A stretch of DNA of 64,000 bases from Shouchella xiaoxiensis. GTDB taxonomy: Bacteria; Bacillota; Bacilli; Bacillales; Bacillaceae_D. Where the stretch lies: contig NZ_JAFBCV010000012.1 in the NCBI RefSeq assembly GCF_016907895.1, positions 1-64,000 on the forward strand, given 5' to 3'. The notes below the pieces were generated by a model. The model worked only from the letters and a program-made list of their open reading frames with translations. It did no database searches and was not told the DNA's origin. The position numbers and the translations under genes are program-made. The number at the start of each line of letters is the position of its first letter. Position 1 is the first letter of the stretch. Below, in pieces: positions 1 through 8,000 of this stretch.

Positions 1-17
1 GGGAAACCATTTCAGTG

Positions 18-90
18 GGCCTTTGAGGCCAAGGCCGGTAATAGAGGCTTCCAGCCGCAGAGCAAACCACCAGTTCACACTGGTGGTTTT
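18..90 (+). other. GC-rich hairpin region ending in a terminator-like stem, identity unknown
   Basis: A small hairpin (GGCCT-TTG-AGGCC, 18-30) is followed by an 11-bp perfect stem (AAACCACCAGT 64-74, ACTGGTGGTTT 79-89) with a 4-base loop and a short T run. This looks like the 3' end of a structured transcript or a Rho-independent terminator of something that begins before the window. Strong terminal hairpins of this type also occur at right ends of IS200/IS605-type elements, but no transposase sequence is visible, so that is only a guess. No gene is seen in 1-202. Confidence 0.4.
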
Positions 91-202
91 GATTGGTCTT
101 TCAACCTCTTTTAGGAAGGCTAATAGATTTTTTTGTAATCAATGCCCAAAAAGGACTGAAAACTTGGTAAAATAAGAGAAAGAATGACTCTTGGGGGAAG
201 AA

Positions 203-889
203 ATGACAATCTTATTAATTGAAGATGATCCGTCAATTGCGCAAATTGTAACGGATTATTTAGAGAAGGAATCATTTACGATTATGTGGTGTGAAGATGG
301 AGAGCTTGGTTATAATACTTTTTTAACGAATACATATGATTTAATTGTTGTAGATTTAATGTTGCCTAAAATGGATGGTTTTACATTATGTGAAAAAATT
401 CGTGAACATTCTGATGTTCCTATTATTGTGGTCAGTGCTAAGCAGAGTGATTTCGATAAGGTTCGTAGTTTAGAAATTGGTGCAGACGATTATGTAACAA
501 AACCGTTCAGTCCGTTTGAATTAACGGCACGTGTAAAAGCACAAATCAGGCGTTACAAAAGAGGAGCGCAACCGCAAGCTGAATACATGTTTTTTCAAGA
601 CGTCAAGATAGATAGGAAAGGTAGACGGGTTATTGTTGATGGAGAGGCAATCGTTCTAACTGCAAAAGAGTACCAGCTTTTTCTATACTTGGCTGAAAAT
701 CCTGGTCAAGTTTTCTCAAAAGAAGATCTATATACCGAAATTTGGAATGGGGATGGATTTGATAGCCGGACTGTAACTGTACATATTAAAAACTTACGAT
801 ACAAATTAAAAGATGGAAAAAAACTGCCGAAATACATAGAAACGGTTTGGGGTGTTGGCTATAAATTTATTGGGATTCCAGGTAAATGA
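203..889 (+). CDS. OmpR/PhoB-family response regulator
   Basis: This is a 228-residue two-component response regulator. The N-terminal receiver domain (about 1-115) has the acidic pair D8/D9, the phospho-acceptor D51 in VVDLMLPKMDG, S79 and K100 in the YVTKPF motif. A winged-helix DNA-binding domain of the OmpR type follows (about 130-225, ending near TVWGVGYKF). The ATG at 203 is preferred over a TTG at 191 because GGGGGAAG sits just upstream and the family normally begins MTILLIEDD. The stop overlaps the kinase start (ATGA), so the two are translationally coupled. The regulated genes are not evident; the lipoprotein downstream is the obvious candidate partner. Confidence 0.93.
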   Translation: MTILLIEDDPSIAQIVTDYLEKESFTIMWCEDGELGYNTFLTNTYDLIVVDLMLPKMDGFTLCEKIREHSDVPIIVVSAKQSDFDKVRSLEIGADDYVTKPFSPFELTARVKAQIRRYKRGAQPQAEYMFFQDVKIDRKGRRVIVDGEAIVLTAKEYQLFLYLAENPGQVFSKEDLYTEIWNGDGFDSRTVTVHIKNLRYKLKDGKKLPKYIETVWGVGYKFIGIPGK

Positions 890-2334
890 AACTTAGAGGA
901 CAACTGAACTTATTGCTTATTCTTACTGCTATTGTTCCGTTTGTGACAACCAGTATCTTTACCTTTCAAGTCAATCAAGCAGCAAATAACCAATCTGATG
1001 CCTATATGGAGTCATTGATCATGGCAAAAAGTATTGGTAGGTGGATTAACCAGCAAGCTGACCAATTCGAAGCCAATCCAGAAGAGTTGGCAAATCAAGC
1101 ACTGCAACAAAATAGTATAACCAATGCCCAACTTGGATTTTATTCTTCAGACAGGGAGCTACTACATCAAACGAGTGAGGAACCAATCTTTGCAACACAT
1201 CTACGACCTACTGAAATGATGAGCAACCTATTTGAACTTCAATCGAGAGCGCATTCCTTTGTGTATAAGGAACCGGTTTTTTTACAGGATCAAGTCGTGG
1301 GATACTATGAGCTTCGCTTTGATCAAAGCCATGTAAAGAAAGAAACGAGAGACATTTACTTGCTCACTTTGTTGTTTTTTATTTTAAGTAGCGGAGTTAC
1401 CTTAATGATTGTCCAACACTGGTTTAAACGTAATATGTTAATTCCTTTCTCCTGGATGAAGAATCAAATGTTGGAAGTCGCAGATGGTAAGCGAGATGTG
1501 GAACTTCATGGTGGTAGTAAGCGACGTACTGAGGTGGGGATGTTACTTGATGATTTTGCGGTAATGACGGCACAATTAAAAGAAACGGAAGTCGAAAGGC
1601 AAACAGCTGATGGCAATCGTCGAAAGCTAATTGCCTCTATCTCCCATGATTTGAAAACGCCACTAACATCAATCCGGGCCTATGCTGAGGGGATGCAGCA
1701 TTATCAGGATAAGCGAGATGAATATGCACAAGTTATTTTAACGAAAACGGCTTACATGCAGCGATTAATTGAGGATTTGTTGATTTATTCGCAAATTCAG
1801 GCAACAAGTTTTAGTTTAACTCGAAAACGAGTAGATGGTGAAGAGTTAGCAGAACTATTATTCGATGGATATTCAGACCAGTGGCAGGAGTTTGTTGTAC
1901 GGATAACCATTGATATTGATCCGGTTGAGCTCCATGCTGATGTTGATCGGCTTGTTCAAGTAGTTGATAATCTCGTCATGAATGCTGTGCGCTATTCGCC
2001 TGAGGGTGGAGAAATCCATTTAGTGGCTACGAATAGAAAAAGTGCATTACCAGATTATGTACAAAGTGATATAGGAAATAAACTATATTTCTTTGTTATT
2101 GATGAAGGTCAAGGCATTCCTAGCGGTGCTCAGCAGAAGATATTTGATTCTTTTTACCAAGTGGAACAATCAAGAAGTCAAGTTCATGGAAAAGGTGTTG
2201 GACTTGGACTGGCTATCTGTCGAGAACTCGTTCAGAAGCATGGAGGAGAGATATTTGTTTTTTCAAGTCCTCCAAACGGCAGTTCTTTCTATTTTTCGAT
2301 ACCTTGCTTAGAAGGGGAGTGGGAGAATGGTTAA
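886..2334 (+). CDS. Membrane sensor histidine kinase
   Basis: A 482-residue kinase partner of the preceding regulator. It has two transmembrane segments (about 7-27 and 158-178) bracketing an extracytoplasmic sensor of about 130 residues with no family I recognise. A HAMP-like linker (about 180-235), a HisKA domain with phospho-acceptor H254 in SISHDLKTPLTSI, and an ATPase domain with N box (NLVMNAVRYSP), G1 box (DEGQGIP) and G2 box (GVGLGLAI) follow. All catalytic boxes look intact. It overlaps the regulator by 4 bases and the lipoprotein gene by 8, so the three form one operon. The signal sensed is unknown. Confidence 0.93.
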   Translation: MKLRGQLNLLLILTAIVPFVTTSIFTFQVNQAANNQSDAYMESLIMAKSIGRWINQQADQFEANPEELANQALQQNSITNAQLGFYSSDRELLHQTSEEPIFATHLRPTEMMSNLFELQSRAHSFVYKEPVFLQDQVVGYYELRFDQSHVKKETRDIYLLTLLFFILSSGVTLMIVQHWFKRNMLIPFSWMKNQMLEVADGKRDVELHGGSKRRTEVGMLLDDFAVMTAQLKETEVERQTADGNRRKLIASISHDLKTPLTSIRAYAEGMQHYQDKRDEYAQVILTKTAYMQRLIEDLLIYSQIQATSFSLTRKRVDGEELAELLFDGYSDQWQEFVVRITIDIDPVELHADVDRLVQVVDNLVMNAVRYSPEGGEIHLVATNRKSALPDYVQSDIGNKLYFFVIDEGQGIPSGAQQKIFDSFYQVEQSRSQVHGKGVGLGLAICRELVQKHGGEIFVFSSPPNGSSFYFSIPCLEGEWENG

Positions 2335-3355
2335 TGTGAAGCGGACATGGTATGTATTTTTTTGCCTCTTGCTTAGTGGGTTATACGGGTGTGCGTATGC
2401 ATCGATGAACGCAACCACTCTATTGGAAAACGCATTAAATGCATCGGATGATATTACGGCTTATGAACTCATTATGGAAACAAACTCTTTCACGGAACAT
2501 TATTTTGTAGCAGATCAACACACACAACGACTTGATTATTCTGATGAGAATGGTCTCTTCTTTAGTCAGATGCATGTAAATGGCGCTATTATTGAAAAGG
2601 ATTATGAGCGCTATGAACTTACAAAGTATGAGAACGATGAGCAGCACGGAATGCCAACTGCTAGAGAGTCGTTTCTGGATGAAGTAGAATATCTATCTAC
2701 TAACGCTGAGATTGAATTGTTAGGAGAAGATACATTCCTTAAACGAGAAGTGTATAAGTTACGTTTTGTTGATCAGGAGACAAACAAGAGGAAGGCTGAA
2801 CTATGGGTTGATAAAGAATCATTTGTCTTTTTAAAAACCATCTATATAACAGAAGAAAATCTGGAAATCGTTTCGGAAGCGACTTATTTCAAAACCAATC
2901 CAACGTTTGAAGACGATCAGTTCAACTTAGAGGAACATTTATTTACTTCTATTAATAATACCGACATTTTTGAGTCAATTGGTTACGAAGAAATAAAAGC
3001 GCAATTCGCAGGCCCACTCTATTTGCCTTCTGACCTGAACGAAGAATGGTCTTTTAAAGAGGCAAAAGTATCGTATGAATTAGAACTAGCCTATGTAGTA
3101 GCAACATTTGTAAATAGTAATAAGAAAGAAATTCAGCTATTTATTCAAGATGCTGAGACGTTTTATGACCCTCAACGAAACAGCGATGAATTGATTAAAG
3201 TGAGAGGAAATGACGTTTCATTTGTGTGGGAACCCTCACATCACATGGCCAATTGGCAAGAAGGAGGTCTGCACTACTCTCTCTTTACAAAACGTGATTG
3301 GCAAAAAGAGGAGGCAATTCGCTTTATAGAAGAGATGTCTTTTGTTAAATTATAA
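2327..3355 (+). CDS. Putative lipoprotein co-transcribed with the two-component system
   Basis: This 342-residue protein starts inside the end of the kinase gene. It has an N-terminal hydrophobic segment (about 8-21) ending in SGLYGC, so C22 could be lipidated, although Y before GC is not ideal for a lipobox. The rest is soluble, acidic and likely on the outer face of the membrane. The middle part (about 120-200, RKAELWVDKESFVFLKT) resembles the beta-rich fold of LolA/outer-membrane-lipoprotein-sorting-like and MucB/RseB-like proteins found beside Gram-positive sensor kinases. That family assignment is inference. It may modulate the kinase or be its target. Confidence 0.7.
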   Translation: MVNVKRTWYVFFCLLLSGLYGCAYASMNATTLLENALNASDDITAYELIMETNSFTEHYFVADQHTQRLDYSDENGLFFSQMHVNGAIIEKDYERYELTKYENDEQHGMPTARESFLDEVEYLSTNAEIELLGEDTFLKREVYKLRFVDQETNKRKAELWVDKESFVFLKTIYITEENLEIVSEATYFKTNPTFEDDQFNLEEHLFTSINNTDIFESIGYEEIKAQFAGPLYLPSDLNEEWSFKEAKVSYELELAYVVATFVNSNKKEIQLFIQDAETFYDPQRNSDELIKVRGNDVSFVWEPSHHMANWQEGGLHYSLFTKRDWQKEEAIRFIEEMSFVKL

Positions 3356-3448
3356 AATAACTGTGGCAATCCACGCCCGCATTCTTTATGATAAGAAGTG
3401 AACAAAAATAGGTAAATAAGCACACACTCTCGTGAGGTGAAACGAAAA

Positions 3449-4711
3449 ATGGACGAAAGCGCAAGTCGAACGGATAAACACGATGTTCTCTCGTCAACTC
3501 AATCAATCATACATACTGCTCTGACTAAACTTGGTTATTCAGAAGAAATGTATGAGTTGTTAAAAGAGCCTATTCGAATGATGACTGTTCGAATTCCTGT
3601 TCGAATGGATGATGGTTCTACTAAGATTTTTACTGGTTATCGAGCGCAACATAATGATGCAGTTGGACCAACTAAAGGTGGAGTTCGATTTCATCCTGAT
3701 GTTACAGAAACAGAAGTAAAAGCATTATCAATTTGGATGAGTTTGAAAGCTGGCATCGTTAATCTTCCGTATGGTGGAGGAAAAGGTGGCATTATTTGCG
3801 ACCCAAGAAACATGTCTTTTCGTGAAGTTGAACGATTAAGTCGTGGATATGTCCGAGCGATTAGTCAAATAGTCGGACCGACAAAAGACATACCAGCACC
3901 TGATGTTTTTACGAACTCGCAAATTATGGCTTGGATGCTCGATGAATATAGCCGTATTCGCGAATTTGATTCTGCTAATTTTATAACAGGAAAGCCGCTT
4001 GTTCTTGGTGGATCTCATGGAAGAGAATCGGCAACAGCAAAAGGTGTTACAATTTGTGTAACGGAAGCAGCAAAAAAACAAGGTATTGATATGGAAGGTG
4101 CCAGAGTTATTATCCAAGGGTTTGGGAACGCTGGTAGCTTTCTAGCTAAATTTATGGCAGATGCCGGGGCTCTAGTTGTTGGGATTGCTGATGCTTATGG
4201 AGCTCTTTACGATGAAAATGGTCTAGATATTGATTACTTACTTGATCGACGCGATAGTTTCGGAACCGTTACTAAACTATTTAAGGATACAATCTCAAAC
4301 GCAGAATTATTGGAACAGGAATGTGATATTTTAGTTCCTGCTGCAATTGAAAATCAGATTACATCGCAAAACGCCAAGAATATTAAAGCGTCAATTGTTG
4401 TCGAGGCAGCGAATGGGCCGACTACATTAGAAGCGACTAAAATTCTGTCAGATCGAGGGATATTGCTCGTACCAGACGTGCTTGCTAGCTCTGGTGGTGT
4501 GACCGTTTCTTACTTTGAATGGGTTCAAAACAACCAAGGCTATTACTGGTCTGATGAAGAAGTTGAAGGAAAGCTTCAAACAGTATTGGTTGAAGCATTT
4601 GATCATATTTATCAGCTAGCAAAGCGTCGAAAAGTGGACATGCGATTGGCAGCATATATGGTTGGCGTACGCCGCATGGCCGAAGCATCTCGTTTTCGAG
4701 GCTGGGTATAA
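3449..4711 (+). CDS. gudB: NAD-type glutamate dehydrogenase
   Basis: Catalyses reversible oxidative deamination of glutamate to 2-oxoglutarate and ammonia in the cytoplasm, linking amino-acid catabolism to central metabolism. The 420 residues contain the family motif LPYGGGKGG with catalytic K112, the segment PTKGGVRFHP and the Rossmann glycine motif QGFGNAGS (about 218-232). I place the start at ATG 3449, behind GAGGTGA at 3434-3440, rather than GTG 3437. The stretch EVKALSIWMSLK has a single VKA; the cryptic gudB of B. subtilis 168 carries an in-frame 9-bp duplication here, so this enzyme should be active. It could equally be called rocG; position before ypdA favours gudB. Confidence 0.92.
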   Translation: MDESASRTDKHDVLSSTQSIIHTALTKLGYSEEMYELLKEPIRMMTVRIPVRMDDGSTKIFTGYRAQHNDAVGPTKGGVRFHPDVTETEVKALSIWMSLKAGIVNLPYGGGKGGIICDPRNMSFREVERLSRGYVRAISQIVGPTKDIPAPDVFTNSQIMAWMLDEYSRIREFDSANFITGKPLVLGGSHGRESATAKGVTICVTEAAKKQGIDMEGARVIIQGFGNAGSFLAKFMADAGALVVGIADAYGALYDENGLDIDYLLDRRDSFGTVTKLFKDTISNAELLEQECDILVPAAIENQITSQNAKNIKASIVVEAANGPTTLEATKILSDRGILLVPDVLASSGGVTVSYFEWVQNNQGYYWSDEEVEGKLQTVLVEAFDHIYQLAKRRKVDMRLAAYMVGVRRMAEASRFRGWV

Positions 4712-4743
4712 TCTGTTATACTTAAACATAAATACATCATTCA

Positions 4744-4777
4744 CCCTTGTGTACGTAGTACGTTGCACAAGGGTTTT
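4744..4777 (+). terminator. Rho-independent terminator after gudB
   Basis: Stem CCCTTGTG (4744-4751) pairs with CACAAGGG (4766-4773), followed by TTTT. Confidence 0.8.
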
Positions 4778-4827
4778 GATTTGTAAAATCGAAATGATAC
4801 ATTGAATGAGTTAAAAAGGGTGATTCT

Positions 4828-5790
4828 ATGATAGATGTACTAATTGTTGGTGGTGGCCCATGTGGACTTGCAGCAGCAATTGCTTGTGAAGAGAGAGGGT
4901 TAACTGCTGTTGTTATTGAGAAGGAGAATATTGTACATTCCATTCACCGCTATCCGACTCACCAAACATTTTTTAGTACAAGTGAACGATTGGAAATAGG
5001 TGGAGTTCCTTTTATTGTGGAAGAGCGAAAGCCACGTCGGAATCAAGCGCTTGTTTATTATCGATCAGTTGTCAAACGGAAACAATTGACCATTCATACA
5101 TATGAACGAGTATTAAGGGTGGAAAAAAAAGATTCAGGTCAGTTCATCGTGCACACATCAAAAGCGCAGTATGATGCGAAAAACATTGTTATAGCTACAG
5201 GCTATTATGATTCTCCAAACTTAATGAATGTTCCAGGCGAAAAAAGTAATCATGTTATGCATTATTTTAAAGAAGCGCATCCTTATTTTGATCATCAGGT
5301 TGTGGTTATTGGAGGAAAGAATTCAGCTGTTGATGCTGTCCTTGAGTTAGAAAAAGCAGGTGCCCATGTCACAATGCTCTATCGTGGGAGCGACTATTCC
5401 AAAAGCGTAAAACCTTGGATTTTGCCTGAATTAGTTGCGCTTGCTAAAAATAACAACGTTCAAGTCGAATTTAATGCATGCATTAAAGAGATTACAGCTA
5501 GTTCGGTTCATTATACCGTCAATGGTTATCATAAGCAGGCAGAGGCTCAATTTGTTTTTGCAATGACAGGTTACCATCCGGATCATTCCTTTTTAAAAGG
5601 AATCGGTGTAAAAGTCGATGAAGAAACGGGGCGCCCTCAGTTTAATCAAGCTACAATGGAAACAAATGCACAAGGAATCTTTGTCGCAGGTGTTATTGCT
5701 GCCGGTAACAATGCAAATGAAATCTTTATTGAAAACGGCAGAGAGCACGGCGACCTTATTGCTAAAGCAATTAAGAGTAAAATGGATTAA
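4828..5790 (+). CDS. ypdA: YpdA-family FAD/NAD(P)-dependent oxidoreductase (bacillithiol disulfide reductase candidate)
   Basis: A 320-residue flavoprotein with an N-terminal dinucleotide-binding motif VGGGPCGLAA, including C12, the conserved cysteine of the YpdA/Bdr family. A second Rossmann motif (VVVIGGKNSAVDA) lies near residue 150 and the FAD-contact segment GIFVAGVIAAG near the C terminus. YpdA proteins reduce bacillithiol disulfide with NADPH. The same window carries bshA and bshB1, which fits that role. Start ATG follows AAAGGGTG. The asparaginase gene begins 11 bases after its stop, so they are probably co-transcribed. Confidence 0.9.
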   Translation: MIDVLIVGGGPCGLAAAIACEERGLTAVVIEKENIVHSIHRYPTHQTFFSTSERLEIGGVPFIVEERKPRRNQALVYYRSVVKRKQLTIHTYERVLRVEKKDSGQFIVHTSKAQYDAKNIVIATGYYDSPNLMNVPGEKSNHVMHYFKEAHPYFDHQVVVIGGKNSAVDAVLELEKAGAHVTMLYRGSDYSKSVKPWILPELVALAKNNNVQVEFNACIKEITASSVHYTVNGYHKQAEAQFVFAMTGYHPDHSFLKGIGVKVDEETGRPQFNQATMETNAQGIFVAGVIAAGNNANEIFIENGREHGDLIAKAIKSKMD

Positions 5791-5801
5791 GGGGGATGTA
5801 A

Positions 5802-6761
5802 ATGCGTCATGTGATGTTATTAACGACTGGAGGTACGATTGCAAGTACTACTAGTGAGAACGGAAAACTAGTTGCTGGTGAGTTGACTGGAGAAGAACTT
5901 GTGCGTTTATGTGGATTGCCAAATGACATTCGAGTTAGTATTCGCTCTGTCTTGCAAAAACCGAGTGTTCATATCACGCCTTCAGACTGGGTGCACTTGA
6001 TTAAAGAAGTCGAAGACGTTTTTACCGACCCAGAGATTAGTGGAATTGTGGTCACTCATGGAACGGATACACTTGAAGAAACGGCTTACTTTCTTGATTT
6101 AACGAATCAGGATAGTCGACCGGTTATTGTGACAGGATCACAACGGGGCCCTGAACAAACAGGTAGTGATGCATTTATGAACTTGCGACATGCTATTTAT
6201 GCAGCCTGTGAACCGGATTTAACCAATATGGGATGTGTCGTCGTTTTTAATGAACGACTTTTTGCTGCACGTTATGTAAAAAAAGAACATGCATCGAATT
6301 TACAAGGCTTTAATGCTTTTGGTTTCGGTTACTTAGGAATTATTGATAATGACGTCATTTATACGTATCAAAAACCAATTAAGCGAGAGTATTACAACCT
6401 TCAGAATGAGTCATTAAAAACGATTGGTATAGCAAAAGTTTATCTCGGTATGCCTGCTCAAACGTTTGAGGCTATAGCTAATACACTAGATGGAGTTGTA
6501 ATTGAAGGAGTTGGACGAGGTCAGGTTCCGCCAGAATTAGTCGAGCCGATTGAGAATGCTGTAAGCTCAGGGAAGCCAATCATTATGACAACTTCTTCTG
6601 AAGAGGGAAAAGTTTATCCGACTTATGATTATAAGGGGAGTGCCCACCAACTTGAGCAAATGGGTGTCATACTTGGTTCGGACTATGACAGCAAAAAGGC
6701 ACGAATTAAGGCAATCGTTATGCTAGCTGCCAATCAAAATATCCGAAATGGTTTTATTTAG
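5802..6761 (+). CDS. ansA: L-asparaginase, cytoplasmic
   Basis: Hydrolyses asparagine to aspartate and ammonia. The 319-residue sequence has both asparaginase signatures: TTGGTIAST at the N terminus (nucleophile threonine T12) and VTHGTDTLEET (T88-D89) around residue 85. No signal peptide is present, so it should act in the cytoplasm. It starts with ATG behind GGGGGATG. Neighbouring glutamate dehydrogenase suggests a nitrogen-catabolic neighbourhood. The exact substrate preference (asparagine versus glutamine) cannot be read from sequence. Confidence 0.9.
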   Translation: MRHVMLLTTGGTIASTTSENGKLVAGELTGEELVRLCGLPNDIRVSIRSVLQKPSVHITPSDWVHLIKEVEDVFTDPEISGIVVTHGTDTLEETAYFLDLTNQDSRPVIVTGSQRGPEQTGSDAFMNLRHAIYAACEPDLTNMGCVVVFNERLFAARYVKKEHASNLQGFNAFGFGYLGIIDNDVIYTYQKPIKREYYNLQNESLKTIGIAKVYLGMPAQTFEAIANTLDGVVIEGVGRGQVPPELVEPIENAVSSGKPIIMTTSSEEGKVYPTYDYKGSAHQLEQMGVILGSDYDSKKARIKAIVMLAANQNIRNGFI

Positions 6762-6771
6762 GTAATCAAAC

Positions 6772-6800
6772 TTGCCGATGAGAAGAACGAGACGTATACT
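6772..6800 (+). promoter_or_regulatory. Candidate sigma-A promoter for prsW
   Basis: TTGCCG (6772-6777) and TATACT (6795-6800) are separated by 17 bases, 50 bases before the prsW start. Confidence 0.5.
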
Positions 6801-6849
6801 TAGAGAAAACGATGCATTACTTTTCTTCTAGAGAGTTGGTCGGTAGGCC

Positions 6850-7497
6850 GTGTTTTCTTTTATATTGGCAGCTTTAGCGCCTGCTATGGCATTATTTTCT
6901 TATGTATATTTAAGGGATACGTTTAGTAAGCCCGCAATGGTTTTGGTGCTTAGAATTTTTATCATTGGTACATTGCTGGTTGTTCCTATTTCTGTTATTC
7001 AATTTGCTTTTACAGAAGAAGAAATTTTAACGGAGCCTTTTTCAAAAGCTTTTTTGCTTTACGGATTGCTTGAAGAAGGGTTAAAATGGCTGATGTTGTT
7101 CGTATTTGCTTATCAGCATGGTCAATTGAAGCATCCAAGTGATGGAATTGTATTTGGTGTCTCGCTGTCATTAGGGTTTGCAACGATTGAAAATGCTCTC
7201 TACATGGTTGTGTATGGTCTTGACCATGTTATTCCAAGAACACTTATGCCAACAACAGCTCATGCTGTTTACGGAATAGTAATGGGGTACTATATTGGAC
7301 AAGCTAAATACAATCAGAACAAAAAGCAGGTTTACTTAGTGTTAGCAGCTCTCCTTCCCATGTTATTACATGGTAGTTATGACTTTATTTTAATGGTTTT
7401 TGGAAACTTATTTTTAATGGCGATGATTCCGTTTATGATTGGATTATGGCTCTTAGCTATCTGGAAAATTAAAAAAGCAAGCCGGTTAACCGAATGA
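6850..7497 (+). CDS. prsW: Intramembrane protease PrsW
   Basis: A polytopic membrane protein of 215 residues, close to the length and sequence pattern of B. subtilis PrsW, which makes the first cut in the ECF anti-sigma factor RsiW to release sigma-W. The conserved glutamate pair E75-E76 (LLEEGLKW), the FATIEN segment and H174 in LLHGSYDFI are all present. The GTG start at 6850 gives the expected N terminus (APAMALFSYVYLRD), although its ribosome binding site is weak. Its natural substrate gene is not in this window. Confidence 0.92.
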   Translation: MFSFILAALAPAMALFSYVYLRDTFSKPAMVLVLRIFIIGTLLVVPISVIQFAFTEEEILTEPFSKAFLLYGLLEEGLKWLMLFVFAYQHGQLKHPSDGIVFGVSLSLGFATIENALYMVVYGLDHVIPRTLMPTTAHAVYGIVMGYYIGQAKYNQNKKQVYLVLAALLPMLLHGSYDFILMVFGNLFLMAMIPFMIGLWLLAIWKIKKASRLTE

Positions 7498-7533
7498 ACT
7501 CGGAGCAGAATGTTTTTGAAGGAGGAATATGGT

Positions 7534-7701
7534 ATGACAACGGCTAATCGTTATCGTATAGTCATTCGTTGCCCTTTATGTGGTGAAAAATACATCTTAC
7601 GTGGGAAGCGTAATGATGAAGGTGAGTATGAAACAGGCTTTAAGCAATGTGTATGTGGAAATGAGGATCAGCTTGTTATCGAGGCATCACCAGAATCATA
7701 A
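7534..7701 (+). CDS. Small zinc-ribbon-like protein
   Basis: This 55-residue protein has two CxxC-type knuckles, CPLCG and CVCGN, about 27 residues apart, which suggests a single bound zinc. I choose ATG 7534 because AAGGAGGA lies at 7519-7526; an upstream ATG at 7510 has no such site. It follows prsW by 36 bases and is closed by a strong terminator, so it may be the last gene of the prsW transcript. The family is conserved-hypothetical to me and I assign no function. Confidence 0.7.
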   Translation: MTTANRYRIVIRCPLCGEKYILRGKRNDEGEYETGFKQCVCGNEDQLVIEASPES

Positions 7702-7705
7702 TAAA

Positions 7706-7744
7706 AGAAAGCATCTGCCTAATGAGGCAGATGCTTTTCTTTGT
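7706..7744 (+). terminator. Rho-independent terminator
   Basis: Stem AAAGCATCTGCCT pairs with AGGCAGATGCTTT around an AATG loop, followed by a T-rich run. It separates the small zinc-ribbon gene from the methionine operon. Confidence 0.85.
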
Positions 7745-7770
7745 TTATTTATTTGAAGAACAGAAAAAGG

Positions 7771-7799
7771 TTGCTAATTCAAAAAATTTGCGGTAAAGT
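7771..7799 (+). promoter_or_regulatory. Candidate promoter of the metI-yitJ-metH operon
   Basis: TTGCTA (7771-7776) and TAAAGT (7794-7799) lie 17 bases apart, about 30 bases upstream of the SAM riboswitch. Confidence 0.5.
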
Positions 7800-7829
7800 T
7801 GTGGCAATGATTCATCTAATTGCATAATT

Positions 7830-7926
7830 CTTATCAAGAGAGACGGAGGGAGATGGCCCTAAGAAGTCTCAGCAACCAGCCTCATGGCAAGGTGCTAAAT
7901 CCAGCAGTCGACCTGCAAGATAAGAG
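7830..7926 (+). promoter_or_regulatory. SAM-I riboswitch (S box)
   Basis: The P1 stem pairs CTTATC (7830-7835) with GATAAG (7919-7924). Between them are the conserved S-box blocks: AAGAGAG, GGAGGGA-TGGCCC, AGCAACC, GGTGCTAAATCCAGCAG and the closing AAGATAAGAG. When S-adenosylmethionine is bound, the downstream terminator should form and shut off metI, yitJ and metH. Confidence 0.96.
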
Positions 7927-7936
7927 AAGTATAGAG

Positions 7937-7970
7937 ACCCTTTCTTCTAATCTTGGAGAAAGGTTTTTTG
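7937..7970 (+). terminator. S-box attenuator terminator
   Basis: CCTTTCTTC pairs with GAGAAAGG around TAATCTTG and is followed by TTTTTTG. It lies directly after the riboswitch and before the metI ribosome binding site, as expected for SAM-controlled attenuation. Confidence 0.85.
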
Positions 7971-8000
7971 TTTTTTGAGAAAATGGAGGAGGGCTGCGTA

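Noticed and set aside
1-190. FMN or cobalamin riboswitch at the window start
   Set aside because: None of the conserved aptamer blocks could be found; only a hairpin region remains.
2435-2647. Minus-strand frame opposite the lipoprotein
   Set aside because: No ribosome binding site or family pattern; it is a shadow of the plus-strand gene.
7953-8000. N-terminal extension of metI starting at 7953
   Set aside because: It lies inside the riboswitch terminator, and the true ribosome binding site GGAGGAGGG precedes ATG 8001.
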